This document shows positions 1-10,724 of a stretch of 64,000 nucleotides of DNA, in pieces. The stretch is from Madurella fahalii. Lineage: Eukaryota > Ascomycota > Sordariomycetes > Sordariales. Each line of letters opens with the position of its first letter. Position 1 is the first letter of the stretch. The DNA lies in assembly GCA_029876055.1 (NCBI GenBank), contig CM056877.1, forward strand, positions 2,108,001 to 2,172,000, read 5' to 3'. The translations under genes and the position numbers were made by a program. The notes below the pieces were generated by a model. The model searched no databases, was not told where the DNA came from, and saw only the letters and a list, made by a program, of their open reading frames with translations.

Positions 1-1879
1 AACAAGTTACACAGCCCCGCCTCTTCGGCAACTGCATGTTTCATGTCCTACCACCTCTCGGTCGTCGAAACATCAGCGACATTACCTGGATCCCCAATGG
101 CCCTCCCTCCCAACACCAACGGTCGGTGGCCCGAACGAGCAGATCTTCAGCAGCCCTTCATCTCTCCGGCGGAGACCGTGTGGTCTGGAACCCACTGGAC
201 GGATCAGCGTTTGGGCGGGCTTGCAGTGATCACCGATAGCGACATCCGCTGCTTGGCGTTTCAGACTAGGCCCCCTGTCCTGTCCCTGCTTTGCCCTTGG
301 GGCAATGTGTCGCGACCCGCCCCGCAGGCCCGTTCTGTAGACGTGTACTGTACACACTAACTAGTGTATACCAACGACACAGCACCCAGCATGGGAGGTC
401 GGCCATGGCGGCCCACTGGCTCCCCTTCTCGGCCTCTCCTTTTCTTGCTGCTCACTGCCGCTTGTGCATGCGGCTGGAGCACAGACAATGCTTACCCGCG
501 GGCCGGTATTGGGAAGCGCCCAGGCACAGCAAGTGTCAGGGGAAACGTGGGCGGCACATTCTCCACAAAATCCGTGCAAGATCCGGCCCGTTGGTGCTGT
601 GCTGTGCTGTGATATTAACATAAACCTGTGATACTCGCTTACCCTTTAAATAGTCTAGTGCCATGCGGCATCGGGGAGCTGCGAGGCAGGGCCCTTCCCC
701 GCGCTCAGGATCGCAAGCATGGCCTCGTTTGGCGAGCTTTCCTATTTCAAGCTTTGCGTCCCAGAGTCGGCGCAGCAAGTCCAGATGGGTAATTGGATAG
801 CACAAACAGATACATGCAGAACGAGTGCCCTGACTACAGGTCTGGAATAGATTTCCCATAGCGAGCTTTCCGGTCTGAACCGCCGCGCTGGGTCTAGGGT
901 TGGCATCCCATAGCGAAAGCTGTAGGGGGACCCACTACTGTGCGATTTCTTGCGCGGACCACACTTCGACGCCGTTCATCTAATTATCGAGGAACGCCGC
1001 ACGCATCCTAGTGCGGGAGTAATATACGAGCACGTCGTCGTTGGTGTCGAGAAGAATGGCTGTCACTAACCAGGCTATCAAGGGATGCCGCGGTATCTGC
1101 ACAATGTTGCGATCTCTCAGACACTCATTCAAACAGAAAAAGTACGGAACGGCTATCTGAATCTCTTAGGGTTGCAATCCGAGAGCAGAGGCCCATTGAT
1201 CTTCCTGCAAAGACGATCAGTAAGACAGCGTAGTACTTGGACCTGTCATCAGATTTTGGGGTCTAGGTCGCAATCACAATCACAATCGTGGGGTGTATGC
1301 GTCACTGGAACCTTCCGAGTCGCGGACAGAGAAGCCCCTGATCGATGATTAATCAACCGGCGGCATCCCCACAACCAACCGATACTCGACGCCGCAATCG
1401 TCTTACATCAATTCAAGAAGGAGAAGGGCTGTGATATTTAGTTGTTATAACAAGCAATGCCAAAGTAAGAACCTAAGTATACAGACAACACAATGACCGG
1501 CAACTTTAGAGTCTCATAACCGCGGATGATCGACTTACTAATCCTGGTCAGCCGATACATCAGGGTCATTCGCTGCGGATGAAAAACATCGACAAGAAAC
1601 CTGATCTTCCCGCCAAAAACAAACATAGCCCGGACGCCCAACCTGTACAGAATCCATGATGGCATAACCTCGCCCCACCAGGAATACCCTCATCCGAGAC
1701 GCCGCGCTATGTTTCCCTGTTTTGCTCTTTCCCCCTTCCCCTTTTCTTTTTCTGAGCTCGTAAGCCATAGAACACTACGTTGTAACCTAGAGTGGACCTG
1801 TACCGACTAGTCGCCGGGCAAGAGAAAAGTGGAAAGGAAAAAAAGAAAAAAGAAAAAAAAAGAGCCCACAGCCGTCCCC
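1..1879. other. Intergenic, left edge; no gene supported
   Basis: Only short open frames of about 60-110 codons occur, overlapping on both strands, without recognisable domains or convincing splice structure. The right end (about 1829-1864) is an A-rich tract on the + strand, lying just past the stop of the leftward STU1 gene. It would read as a U/pyrimidine-rich 3'UTR element in that transcript. Confidence 0.6.
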
Positions 1880-4800
1880 TCAAGCAGCCTGCCCAACAAC
1901 CCCCATCTCTCTCTGCCTCTTAACAATATAATACGTGATCAAACTCTTCGGGTCTTCCTTCACGCCTTTGACAGCCTCCCAAAACCTCGCATCCCCCACC
2001 CTGGCATGTATTGCCACGCACAGTAACACGGCGTCCATCCTGACCGCCGACTCCAAACTCTCAAGACACCTCGCTGCCAGCGCCGCCAGCGCCGCAAGTT
2101 CCCCCTCGGCAGGGACATAGCCCGCGGGCCCCCCCTTAGACTCCATCATCTCCTTGAGGACATGCAACCCCATACTTAATGACCTCCCCTCCGCACCACC
2201 ACCGCCATCACCACCACCACCACCACCACCACCACCACCGCTAATACCACCGCTAACACCAGCAACACCGTTACTCGTCCCAACACCACCATCGACATCC
2301 ATCGCCCCCAACATCCTGGTCAGCACCATGACAATCTCGCTCGCGTCCCCAAGCGCAACCAGCTCCCCCGCCAACAGCTCCAGCCCGCTAACCATGTGCG
2401 TGCGCCCCTCATAAGTAGCCCTCGCACGCACGAGGCTCTCCAGTCCGCGCGAGACGTGCGGGCGGAAGTTGTCGCGCATCTTTTTGAGCAGCAGCTTGAT
2501 GGTTGCTAGGATCTGCGCCTTCACGTCCTGCGACTTCTCGGGGGACACGTGGGACAGGGGCGACTCGAGAAACTCAAACAGGCCCAGCAGGAGCGCGTCA
2601 AACTTGTCGTCCGGAATCAACGACGTCGCTTTGCTATCCCGTATGATGCCCTGCAGTTTGCGGAAGCCGTGGACGTCGAGGGACTTCTGCTGGACTTTGG
2701 AGATGCCGCTGTCCAACAAGCGGGAGTTCTGCTTGGTGCGGTCGGGGGAATAGGGGACCTCATTGGCATCGCCGTTGCGATGGGCTTGGCTGGCTTGTTG
2801 CAGTGTCGCAGCGTCCTCGTTGATGGGCTTGTCTTCCAGAACGGGACCGGTAAAGGTTGGCCGGGGTGTAGCTTGGTCATCGGCTGTGAATGGGTCCTCG
2901 TACACCTCCAAGGATCGGGGGGGGCTGGCCGGCGCAGCGAAGACAGGCTGTGCAGGTTGCAGAGAGCCCGCCGGGCTTTGCGACGTCAAGGAAGGAGGCG
3001 GTGCCGTTGCCGAGACCGTGGCCGGAACAACCGGAGCGGCTGGAGCAGCCGACGCGGGCCTTGCAATCCGTGACGGCGTGTTAGAGGGACTTGGCACCGC
3101 CGACGAGGTCTCAGCTGGACTAGACGGCCGTTTCTCATGCGGCGTACTCTGGACCACATGCAGCGTCGGCACGACCAGGGTGAAATCCTCATCCGCCTTT
3201 GAGGGGCTGCTTGAGGCAGGGGCAACAGGGGGCTGCACAATTCTTGACGGAGTGGCGCGGGGGGATGCAAACGATTTTGGCGTTCCCACCCGCGTTGGCG
3301 TCGGAAGCTGTGGTTCGTTCGCAGGCGCCACTTGGCGGGCCGTCTTAGGGACCGTCCGTTTTGGCGATGCGGTGATGGACTTGGGCGTGACTGCCTTCGG
3401 TTTGCGGTTTTCGGGGGGGCTGGACTGCTCTACTGAGGGCTGATCATGGCCTCTTACCGAATACGGCCCAGCAGTCGCTGGTCTAGCAGCCATCTCTGGT
3501 CTTCTCCGTCCAGGTCTCACAGGAGCGCCAGAAAGTCCGCCCGTGGAACCAATGACTGACTCCGGCCTCGTACGTACTGAGGATGTTATGGTGCTCGAGG
3601 CTTGGGATGAGCTTGAAACTGTCCTGACCGGCGAAAAGTGTGACATGGCCGAGCCTGGCCGGGCTGGGAGAGCCTTGGATGTCATCGCTTTCTTTTGGGC
3701 GAGCATGGCATCCCGCACACTCGGCTTCGAAGTCCCCATGGTGCTCCTGGATAGGCCTTGGCCAGGACGTGCTCCCCCTTCAGGCTTTTTAGTGGGGGGG
3801 TTGGGGTTGTGGGGGTCATTTTGCAGCAGTTTCGCCGCCGTTGAATCGAGACCGCTCATGATAGCCTCCGCCTTTGCCGGCCATATACCCGCAAAAGTCC
3901 AGTAAGTTGGCCGCATCTTCTCCCTCACACCGGGATTTGCATCACCAAGCCCTTTCTTGATGCATTTCTCGATCATGTCTAGGCCACCAGTATGCTCCAC
4001 ATGGTTCTTGTGATGAGCTTCCTTGTTTAGCAGCGTCTTCAACCACCCGGAAGCGTAGAGCCGCGGCTGGACGTTCTTGTCTTGGCAGGCGAGCCAGATG
4101 TGCTGCATGATCCGCGCGTTGTACGTGACCCTCGAGATGATGGTATCCACAGTGACGTTTGCCTGCTGCGAGCTGATCTTCTTGGTCGCGGCCGTGAGCT
4201 TGATGAACGTCTGCATGAGCAGCTCCACCATAGGATCCATCGCTGGACCGTATGCTCTGGCAATGTCTTGGACAAGGCTGCAACCCTCCTTGGAGAGACT
4301 GGTTCTGAGCGAGACAACGGCCTTGATGATTCCGTCCAGGAGCGCCCTAAGCCCATTGAGGAAGTGCTCGCCGAAATCGGTCGCAGCATTGCCAGCGATA
4401 AGCCTCCGCAGCTTGGTTATGCTCTCCTCCCGCTTCATCCAGTTCTGCTCCGTCTCCCTGCCGTCAAAGTGAAGATGCATTTCCCTCAATATCTCTTCGA
4501 GCTCGCGCTGCGTATTGACATATGTTGGCTCTACCTGGTCAGGGCGACTATCCAGCATCGGTGTGACTGGACGCTCGACGAGGGAGGATACGCTCGCGGC
4601 AAGGGTTGGGCGGATCGCCGGAGGCTCATCTAAGCTGTCACTCTGCGAGGCCGGGGCGGAACTCGTGGGGTTGAGCTCCTTGACAATTGCCTGTTCGATC
4701 GCAGGCCGGACTTTGAAGTTTTTTAATTGTCTCTTGAGGTCAGACTTGGCTGCGTTCGGGGCGTTCCTGTAGACATGTCAGCCCGCGTTCCACAGAAGAT

Positions 4801-5463
4801 GCCGCGGATGTGGGAGAAGTTACCTGAATAAGCCGATGACTGTGGTCTTGGCTGCCTCGCGTACCATGCCGTCCGCATCCTCAAGCAACTCCATCAGGGT
4901 CGGGACATAGGCTCGGAACTGCAGGCCGTGTTCCTGGTGCATCTAGGGGACGGGGTTAGCAGATCCACATATGAATCAACGACGGCGCATATGCGCACCT
5001 GGAGAAGCCAGTGCAAGCTGGCCTCCTTTGCCCTCGGATTCTTGCCAGCCATGGCCGTGTTGCGCACAAAGCGCTCGACATCCTGAGGGGCGACCTTGTA
5101 TAGCGTGATCAGACATTGGAGAGCCAGTTGACGGAATTTTTCTTTCTGGTCGCCCAGCTTCTCAGTGACAAGTGGCAACGTCCGGGGCGCCTCCTTTGCC
5201 AAATACTTGGGTTCCTGTCGCGATAAGCGCGTGAGCAGGTGATTGAGAGCCGAGAAGCCGGCATTGACGAGCACGGCATGCTGCGAGCTGGAAGCCGTGC
5301 GCAGCGCTTCGAAGAGCGGGAGAATGCAAGGTTCGGGAACGTTCTGCTGCTTGATGCCCGACTTGATTAATGTGACCTGTTGGACTTTGGCATCGATCGA
5401 GGCATCGGTGCGCAGGATCGCAATGAGGTCAGCGACCTGTTTGTCCGTGATCTTTTCCGCCAT
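1880..5463 (-). CDS. STU1: CLASP-family microtubule-stabilising protein Stu1
   Basis: Three exons: 5463-4999, 4942-4824 and 4766-1880, giving 1156 aa. Both introns (about 56 nt each) are GT-AG and keep frame. Residues 1 to about 230 form an N-terminal TOG-like helical repeat array. A CLASP_N/TOG domain follows at about 283-525 and includes the WLKTLLNKEAHHKN region. A long Ser/Pro/Lys/Arg-rich linker (about 530-870), typical of microtubule-binding CLASPs, leads to a helical C-terminal domain starting near KSLDVHGFRKLQGI. Family knowledge: Stu1/CLASP binds microtubules and promotes spindle stability and kinetochore attachment. The acidic-free, basic linker and length match fungal Stu1. A poly-Gly run encoded by a CCA repeat (minus-strand GGT) interrupts the C-terminal domain. 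The start is the first ATG of a conserved-looking N-terminus (MAEKITDKQV). It is divergently arranged with the BSP-family gene. Confidence 0.93.
2209..2240. repeat. (CAC)n trinucleotide repeat encoding poly-Gly in STU1
   Basis: About ten tandem CAC units on the + strand, read on the - strand as consecutive glycine codons within the Stu1 C-terminal region. More Gly codons flank it on both sides, so the protein tract is longer than the pure repeat. It is likely a length-variable loop. Confidence 0.9.
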
Positions 5464-6271
5464 TTCCTCTCAAAAAGAGGATGTTGGCGGTGTCGGCGTC
5501 AAAACCGATGCAGTGTGCAGGCAGACTGTCTGTTTCTCGGCGTGGTCGTCGACCGCAGAAACAGGAAGAAAGAAAACAAAACAAATCACTGCTGATGCCG
5601 CAATCGGGTCTCGAGCGCTCGGCTTGAAAAATCCAGGCGTCCGTCGCACGCGCAATATCCCCTAAAAAGAGCGCACGGTCACTTTGGATGGTTAAGTAGT
5701 GTAAGCGACCGCGAAATCGGTGGGATGTACAGGAGGTACCTAGTGATAATGGTGATGATCGTGGGCGAGGATTAGCCCCGGGGCAAAGTTGATTCACCCA
5801 TGCCACATCTGGGATGTGGTGTTGATTAGCAATCGCGGGACCCTCCGTAACCCCTGTCAAAGGGGGCAAGGGGGGCATCAACGTACCAACGAGGTACCCA
5901 CGGGGCAGTGGGGGCGATCCAAGGGTAACTTTACCCCACCTTGGTACAGTTCGGTACTTCATGGTCCCTTTTGTTGGTTGTTGCCCCGCCGTCGGAACTT
6001 GCTACCACCGACAAAAACCCATCTCGGTCACGAGTCTCTGGGAGTTTAAGATGCGTGAACTTGGACCGGCCATTTCTTGTTGAAGAACCAGTTTCAATCT
6101 TGTCTTGACACGAGTGCTGCCAGGACCCGACTCAAGGTTCCACATTGTTGTTCGATTACATAAATACGTGCCTCCGGGATCGATCACCTCGAGTCATACA
6201 CCACTCTCATTATCAAGAAAAGACAACAGTTTACTTGGACAGTCTCGATACCGCTCATCACATCTCGCGCC
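5464..6271. promoter_or_regulatory. Divergent promoter region between STU1 and the BSP gene
   Basis: The region has no supported gene and serves both leftward STU1 and the rightward zincin gene. It contains an inverted pair of stress-response-type pentamers, CCCCT at 5851-5855 and AGGGG at 5861-5865, with another AGGGG at 5869-5873. A TATA-like CATAAATAC lies at 6159-6167, about 105 nt before the ATG at 6272. Function is inferred only from motif and position. Confidence 0.45.
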
Positions 6272-7401
6272 ATGACTATTCGCGAGCAGACCAGCCGCGC
6301 CACTAACTCCCCGGCCGTGCCAAGTAGCGACGACTCCGCCGCCTCCACCGCGTCCCCCGTCCCGCTACGGAGCCGGGACTCAGGATCGGAGCCAGCATTA
6401 TTAGACGCAGCCGCTGAAGTAGAGGGTGGAAATGGAGGCGGAAATGGAGTAGATCGCAGCTTTTCAAAGCCAAAGCTCCGCCTCGACATCCGCGACCTCG
6501 GCCACCCCGGCGCAGCCAAGTTCCTAGGCACGGTCAACGCCGGCACCGTCCTCTCCGCCGCCGTAGAAAATGTCTTGAGATTGCTGTACCGATCGCCGTC
6601 AGACCAGCACACAACAGTGCCGCCGACGCGGTCTGTGACACTCGTACTTCGTGACATGGACGGGGTTGCGTACACGACAGGGGTAGGAAGCTTGTCTTAT
6701 TTGTCTCGTGGCATCCGATCTCATATCTCCATCCTCTCCATTAACTTCTACTATGACTCTTTACTCCCCTCGATGGGACAATCATGGACCGGCTCTCTTC
6801 TATACCCTACCTCTAACCCTCCACGACCCTTTAACCAATTCTAGTCTTTACTAACATTCCATCCCCTTCCCTCTCACGGAAAAGACGGAGCTCGACGAAG
6901 ATCACAAAGAAATTCACTTCTCCCTCAACTACATCAACTCCATCAAACCACCCTCACGTCTCACGGCCGAGATTACCGGTGTCCTTACCCACGAGTTGGT
7001 GCACTGCTATCAGTGGGATGCCAAGGGCAGCTGCCCCGGCGGCCTGATCGAGGGCATTGCCGACTGGGTGCGGCTTAACTGCGACCTTAGCCCGCCTCAC
7101 TGGAAGCGGGAGACGGAAGGTGGTATGTTGTCGTTTGTCCCGATTCTACAGAACTTTTTACTGATAATCCCGCTCTTTCGTTGGGATACCCAATCCAGAC
7201 TGGGACAGAGGATACCAGCACACCGCGTACTTTCTGCAGTATCTCGAGCTGCGCTTCGGCGAGGGCACCATCCGCCGGCTCAACGACAAGCTGCGGTCGC
7301 ACAAGTACAAGGCCGAGTCTTTTTGGCCCGAGCTGCTGGGAAAGCCGGTCGAGCGGCTGTACGGTGACTACGTCGACAAGTTGAAAGACGACTGCGCTTA
7401 G
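6272..7401 (+). CDS. Basic secretory protein (BSP/PBSP) family putative zinc peptidase
   Basis: Three exons: 6272-6682, 6885-7122 and 7199-7401, giving 283 aa. Intron 1 is 202 nt, long for this locus, with branch site ACTAAC near 6850. The N-terminal ~65 residues are low-complexity Ser/Ala/Gly. The BSP domain follows, with the zincin signature HELVH at residues 173-177, then CYQW and GLIEGIADWVRL, which supplies the downstream acidic residue expected in this family. Family knowledge: BSP (PF04450) is described as a peptidase family of plants and bacteria and also occurs in fungi; plant members are linked to defence. No signal peptide is evident at MTIREQTSR, so a cytosolic product is inferred despite the family name. 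Substrate unknown. Start codon: first ATG in the frame, 105 nt after a TATA-like box. Confidence 0.85.
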
Positions 7402-7708
7402 CAGGACAGGCCACTTATGCCGGATAAGAAGAGGGTTTTATTTCGTTTATGCTTTATTTCTTCATGACTACGGCTCCTCTCAAGGGTGGCTAGTTAGTCT
7501 CATGGCCGGCGTAAGAATAGGAGATGATGATGATTCGCCTTAATATACCAAGTAATCAAAGTCCTATGTACCGATACGTGTTCCTTTCACCCTACCAACC
7601 CTATCCCAGTGTCCGATAACGCCATGACCTAGATGGAATGCCCAAGGGGAGGTTATGTGGTATCTTGATCACAACCGGCAAAAACAGAGAAGAATTAATC
7701 CAAACATC
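7402..7708. other. Convergent 3' spacer
   Basis: Short spacer between the stops of the BSP gene (+) and the membrane-anchored protein gene (-). It presumably holds both 3'UTRs. No other feature seen. Confidence 0.6.
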
Positions 7709-8890
7709 CTACGCATGCACCGCGCTCTCGCTCTCGCTGATGACACTCCCTACCTCGGACCAGGAATTTGGGGTGGGAATCCCATCATCAGTCTCGCTCA
7801 TCACGTCGTACTCATCCCCTCTCGACGAGACAGTGTCATTTACAACATCCACCACCGAGACCGAATCCGTAGGCGTCAGCTGGCCCTCGCTGATCATCTC
7901 GGGCTCCGAGAGTGGCGCCGGTGGGGAGACCGGCAGAGGCGAGTAAAATCCGGGGTTAGACCCCTGGGCCCAAGCCTGGATTGAAGCATACGCGTCGGCG
8001 CGATCGTCTTGGCCTGCAGTCATATACTCGTCTTCGGCGAGGTCACGCTCGAGGGTGGTGCTGCGAGATCGTGGTGTCATGACGCCCCCTTGCCGATGCT
8101 GTTCCTCGTCCGCCGCCGTGGCATACTCGCTGTGCACGCTCGACTGAGAGTGCGAATCGAAATCAAAGAGAACTTCTGGCACCACCGGCTTTGATTGCGG
8201 GGAAAGGGTGGCATGGGACCGAGCAAGCTCGGGGGAGTGCATCCGAGGCGTGGCGTTGTAGATGTCCGACATGATCTCGTCGCGGCCGCGGGGTTGGAGA
8301 TTCGCTTGTAGCTCCTCAACGAAGCGCGGCCGCTCGTCAAGCTCGATGCCATGCTCGTCACTAAAGGGGTTGGCGATCACAGACGCGTCGAGGCCTCTGA
8401 CCCCTTCCAAGTTGCCACGGCGCCTCAACACGTTGGTCGAGTCGGGGTTCCAAGTGCTAGCTCCGGTGTTGTAGACAAATGTCCCGTGCTCGCCGGCACC
8501 GTCGGGTTTCAGGAAGTCGTCAAAAGACGAGCCGCGATGGGGTGAGCCCTGCTGTTGCGTCTCTTGATGTTCTCGCTGCTTTTGTTGTTCGCGAAGCGCA
8601 TTCCAGTAAATGAGCTCTTCTCGCTGCCTCCTTCTCGTTTCATCGTCGGCATCAACTTCCTGGGACTGATAGAAACCCTCGGCGTCTTCGGGGCGATTGA
8701 AGCGAGGTTCTCGTCTGTTCGGGTCGACATTGTCACCGAGCGAATGGAGAGCGATCGCGATGCGTCTGCGGAGGTCTTCGGCCATCCGACGGACTTCTGG
8801 GCTTTCGTATATGGCAATGGCCGCAGCCACCGCTACCGATGCGGCGATAATGCCGACTGAGGCGATTGCAGCGTGGTTAATGGGTGGCAT
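7709..8890 (-). CDS. Membrane-anchored conserved-type hypothetical protein
   Basis: Single exon, 393 aa, not recognised by name. Residues about 7-27 (AIASVGIIAASVAVAAAIAI) form one hydrophobic segment at the extreme N-terminus, so an N-terminal anchor facing the cytosol is likely. A short basic helical stretch follows (SPEVRRMAEDLRRR), then a Glu/Gln/Arg-rich probable coiled coil (about 85-115). The remainder is a long, mostly disordered acidic, Ser/Pro-rich tail that ends SEVGSVISESESAVHA. No catalytic motif is visible. The long uninterrupted frame, good codon use and N-terminal hydrophobic segment support a real gene. The organelle is unknown; a tail of this kind suggests a tether or adaptor, but that is inference. 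Confidence 0.75.
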   Translation of the reverse strand: MPPINHAAIASVGIIAASVAVAAAIAIYESPEVRRMAEDLRRRIAIALHSLGDNVDPNRREPRFNRPEDAEGFYQSQEVDADDETRRRQREELIYWNALREQQKQREHQETQQQGSPHRGSSFDDFLKPDGAGEHGTFVYNTGASTWNPDSTNVLRRRGNLEGVRGLDASVIANPFSDEHGIELDERPRFVEELQANLQPRGRDEIMSDIYNATPRMHSPELARSHATLSPQSKPVVPEVLFDFDSHSQSSVHSEYATAADEEQHRQGGVMTPRSRSTTLERDLAEDEYMTAGQDDRADAYASIQAWAQGSNPGFYSPLPVSPPAPLSEPEMISEGQLTPTDSVSVVDVVNDTVSSRGDEYDVMSETDDGIPTPNSWSEVGSVISESESAVHA

Positions 8891-9845
8891 TGCTCACGAG
8901 AGGTGGGGCAAGATCCACGAAAGATGTGGAAAATGGACAAGGCACGGAGCTCGATGTTGTAGGTAGGCTGCGCTGCGAATTGCGGGGACGGACAGGAGTT
9001 ATTGAAAAGCATGAAGGGAGCAGAGAGTGGGACGACGGAAGCTAAAAACCCAACGAGCCTGATTATCGCGGCATCTAGAGAGGCCGATATTATTGAGAGG
9101 GATTGCGTGTCACCCGCGGGGCGTCGCCACCACGTCCTCGGCGGCCGCCTTGATTCGTAACGATTTTGCGGGGAGGGGCAGGCAGGGGTGCGGAAACACA
9201 AGCGACAAGCAAGCAACAAATGCACTCACCTTTCGCCGCGACAGGCACCGGCATTTTGGGCCCTGAACCGACTTGCTCTCCTGGTTCGCTGGCGGACAGA
9301 CGACTTGCGAAGTCGTTGATGGTGGAGCGGGGAAGCGTGTAGGAAGAGAGCAGCGGCAGGCGGTGGACCGGGTTTTTAACGCTCGAATCCGTATGTACCT
9401 ATTCCGCCTGAAGGAACTAGATGCAGCTTACGTAGGGTGCCAGCACGTAAGGCGGACCGGCTGATAGCGCCTCATTTTCCATGCCTACTGAACATGGAAA
9501 GCTTGGCAATTTGCATCTGGCCTCGGAACGATCGGCCCTGCGTACTTGCACAGAAACAAAGTTGGCGGAAAATCTCCGCCCAGCTTGTTTTGGTGGCGGC
9601 AGAAGCCTAAGGTAGACACTGTTACTGTACATACATTTCTCCCACGACGCGAGGGACGCCGGCCAGTGGTTCGTCCCAACCGCGGTGATAAACTGGCCCA
9701 GGAAAAAAAAAACAATACAAAGAAGGCCGATGACCGGTGTGCAGCCTGGTCCCATTATGATCATCATCCAGCTTAAGCCCCGTTCAACACCTGGCAAACA
9801 GGACCCCACTGGTGTTTATTTCACCGGCCGCTTCTCGGCCTGACC
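8891..9845. other. Intergenic, upstream of the 7.7-8.9 kb gene
   Basis: It holds the promoter/5'UTR of the leftward membrane protein gene and the 3' flank of the leftward exonuclease gene. An A-run near 9702-9712 (+ strand) lies about 135 nt beyond the exonuclease stop and would be a U-rich tract in its transcript. The open frames here are short and show no domain. Confidence 0.5.
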
Positions 9846-10724
9846 CTAACCTAGTCCCGTCAGGCTAACCAGACGCTCCAAATTGGCAGACTCCCTCCGG
9901 GCTCTGTTTTGACTATTCCGGATAGCCAGGCCAAGCAGAGCAAACAGCGTATACGTCGCATCATTCCCGGCGTTGTGAAGCTCGGCCTTGTTATACGGAC
10001 AGCCAATCTCCCTCAGTGTCCCCTGGAGGGTATTGCTGGAATCAGAGGCGCGACCGTCTGGGCCATTTCGGATTCGGCCAAGAACGGTCAGGGACATGTG
10101 ATATGTGTCATAGACTCCAACTACAGGCGCCGCCTTGAAAACGTTGAGGCCCAATCGTTCGAGAACCCTTAGGTCATGCTTCACCGAATGGCCGACAAGG
10201 ATGATCTTACGAAAGCGAGTGCTGCGGGAAGAAGCGCTGGCGTGTTCATGACGAAGAGACTGAGTGATAATCGAAGGAAGCTCATCGTGGCTGACTTGAG
10301 TCGTGGGCGCGAACCTGCAGGCCCGAACGGTTTCCAGCGGCTGTGTTGTATAATGCTGGGTTGTGATAAGCTCATGCAATCCAACTTCTGGCCCAGTTCC
10401 GTGGCGGAGATGCTTGGTGTCGAGGACAGCAATGCCAAATTCCCTAACACGCGGCCGAGCGTTGGGAGACCTGGACGTTGCGATCTTAAGCCTTTCCTCG
10501 TGCGATACCTCTAGGTCGATCGAAACGAACAGGAGGTCCCTTCGTTGGAGGCGATCCGTGTATTGTCGCAAGCCCAGAATGCCCTCCAAGTGCTTCAGCC
10601 CACCGAAGGGACGGACGCGGATGGGAGCGAATTTGGGTAAGCGTCCCGTCATTGCAGCGCGATCCGTCGGGCTTCCGGGGCTGCTGGCCAGGTCTGAAGT
10701 AAATTGAAGCTTTTGCCAAGACAT
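9846..10724 (-). CDS. DEDDh 3'-5' exonuclease-like protein (Gfd2/YDR514C/QIP type)
   Basis: Single exon, 292 aa. All residues of a DEDDh exonuclease fold are visible: D70 and E72 in FVSIDLEVS (Exo I), D184 in VGHSVKHDL (Exo II), and H250 with D255 in HNAGNDA (Exo III). VYDTYHM supplies the conserved DT between Exo II and III. The arrangement resembles the ribonuclease H-like domain of yeast Gfd2/YDR514C and of the Neurospora QDE-2-interacting exonuclease QIP. The catalytic set is intact, so nuclease activity on RNA or DNA is expected (inference). At 292 aa it is little more than the domain itself and shorter than QIP, so a Gfd2/YDR514C-like paralogue is the better label. An internal Met at residue 25 is an alternative start. 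Confidence 0.83.
   Translation of the reverse strand: MSWQKLQFTSDLASSPGSPTDRAAMTGRLPKFAPIRVRPFGGLKHLEGILGLRQYTDRLQRRDLLFVSIDLEVSHEERLKIATSRSPNARPRVREFGIAVLDTKHLRHGTGPEVGLHELITTQHYTTQPLETVRACRFAPTTQVSHDELPSIITQSLRHEHASASSRSTRFRKIILVGHSVKHDLRVLERLGLNVFKAAPVVGVYDTYHMSLTVLGRIRNGPDGRASDSSNTLQGTLREIGCPYNKAELHNAGNDATYTLFALLGLAIRNSQNRARRESANLERLVSLTGLG

Noticed and set aside
2549..3443. Long + strand frames (174 and 226 codons) opposite STU1
   Set aside because: Lie within the low-complexity STU1 linker on the opposite strand; composition follows the sense codons.
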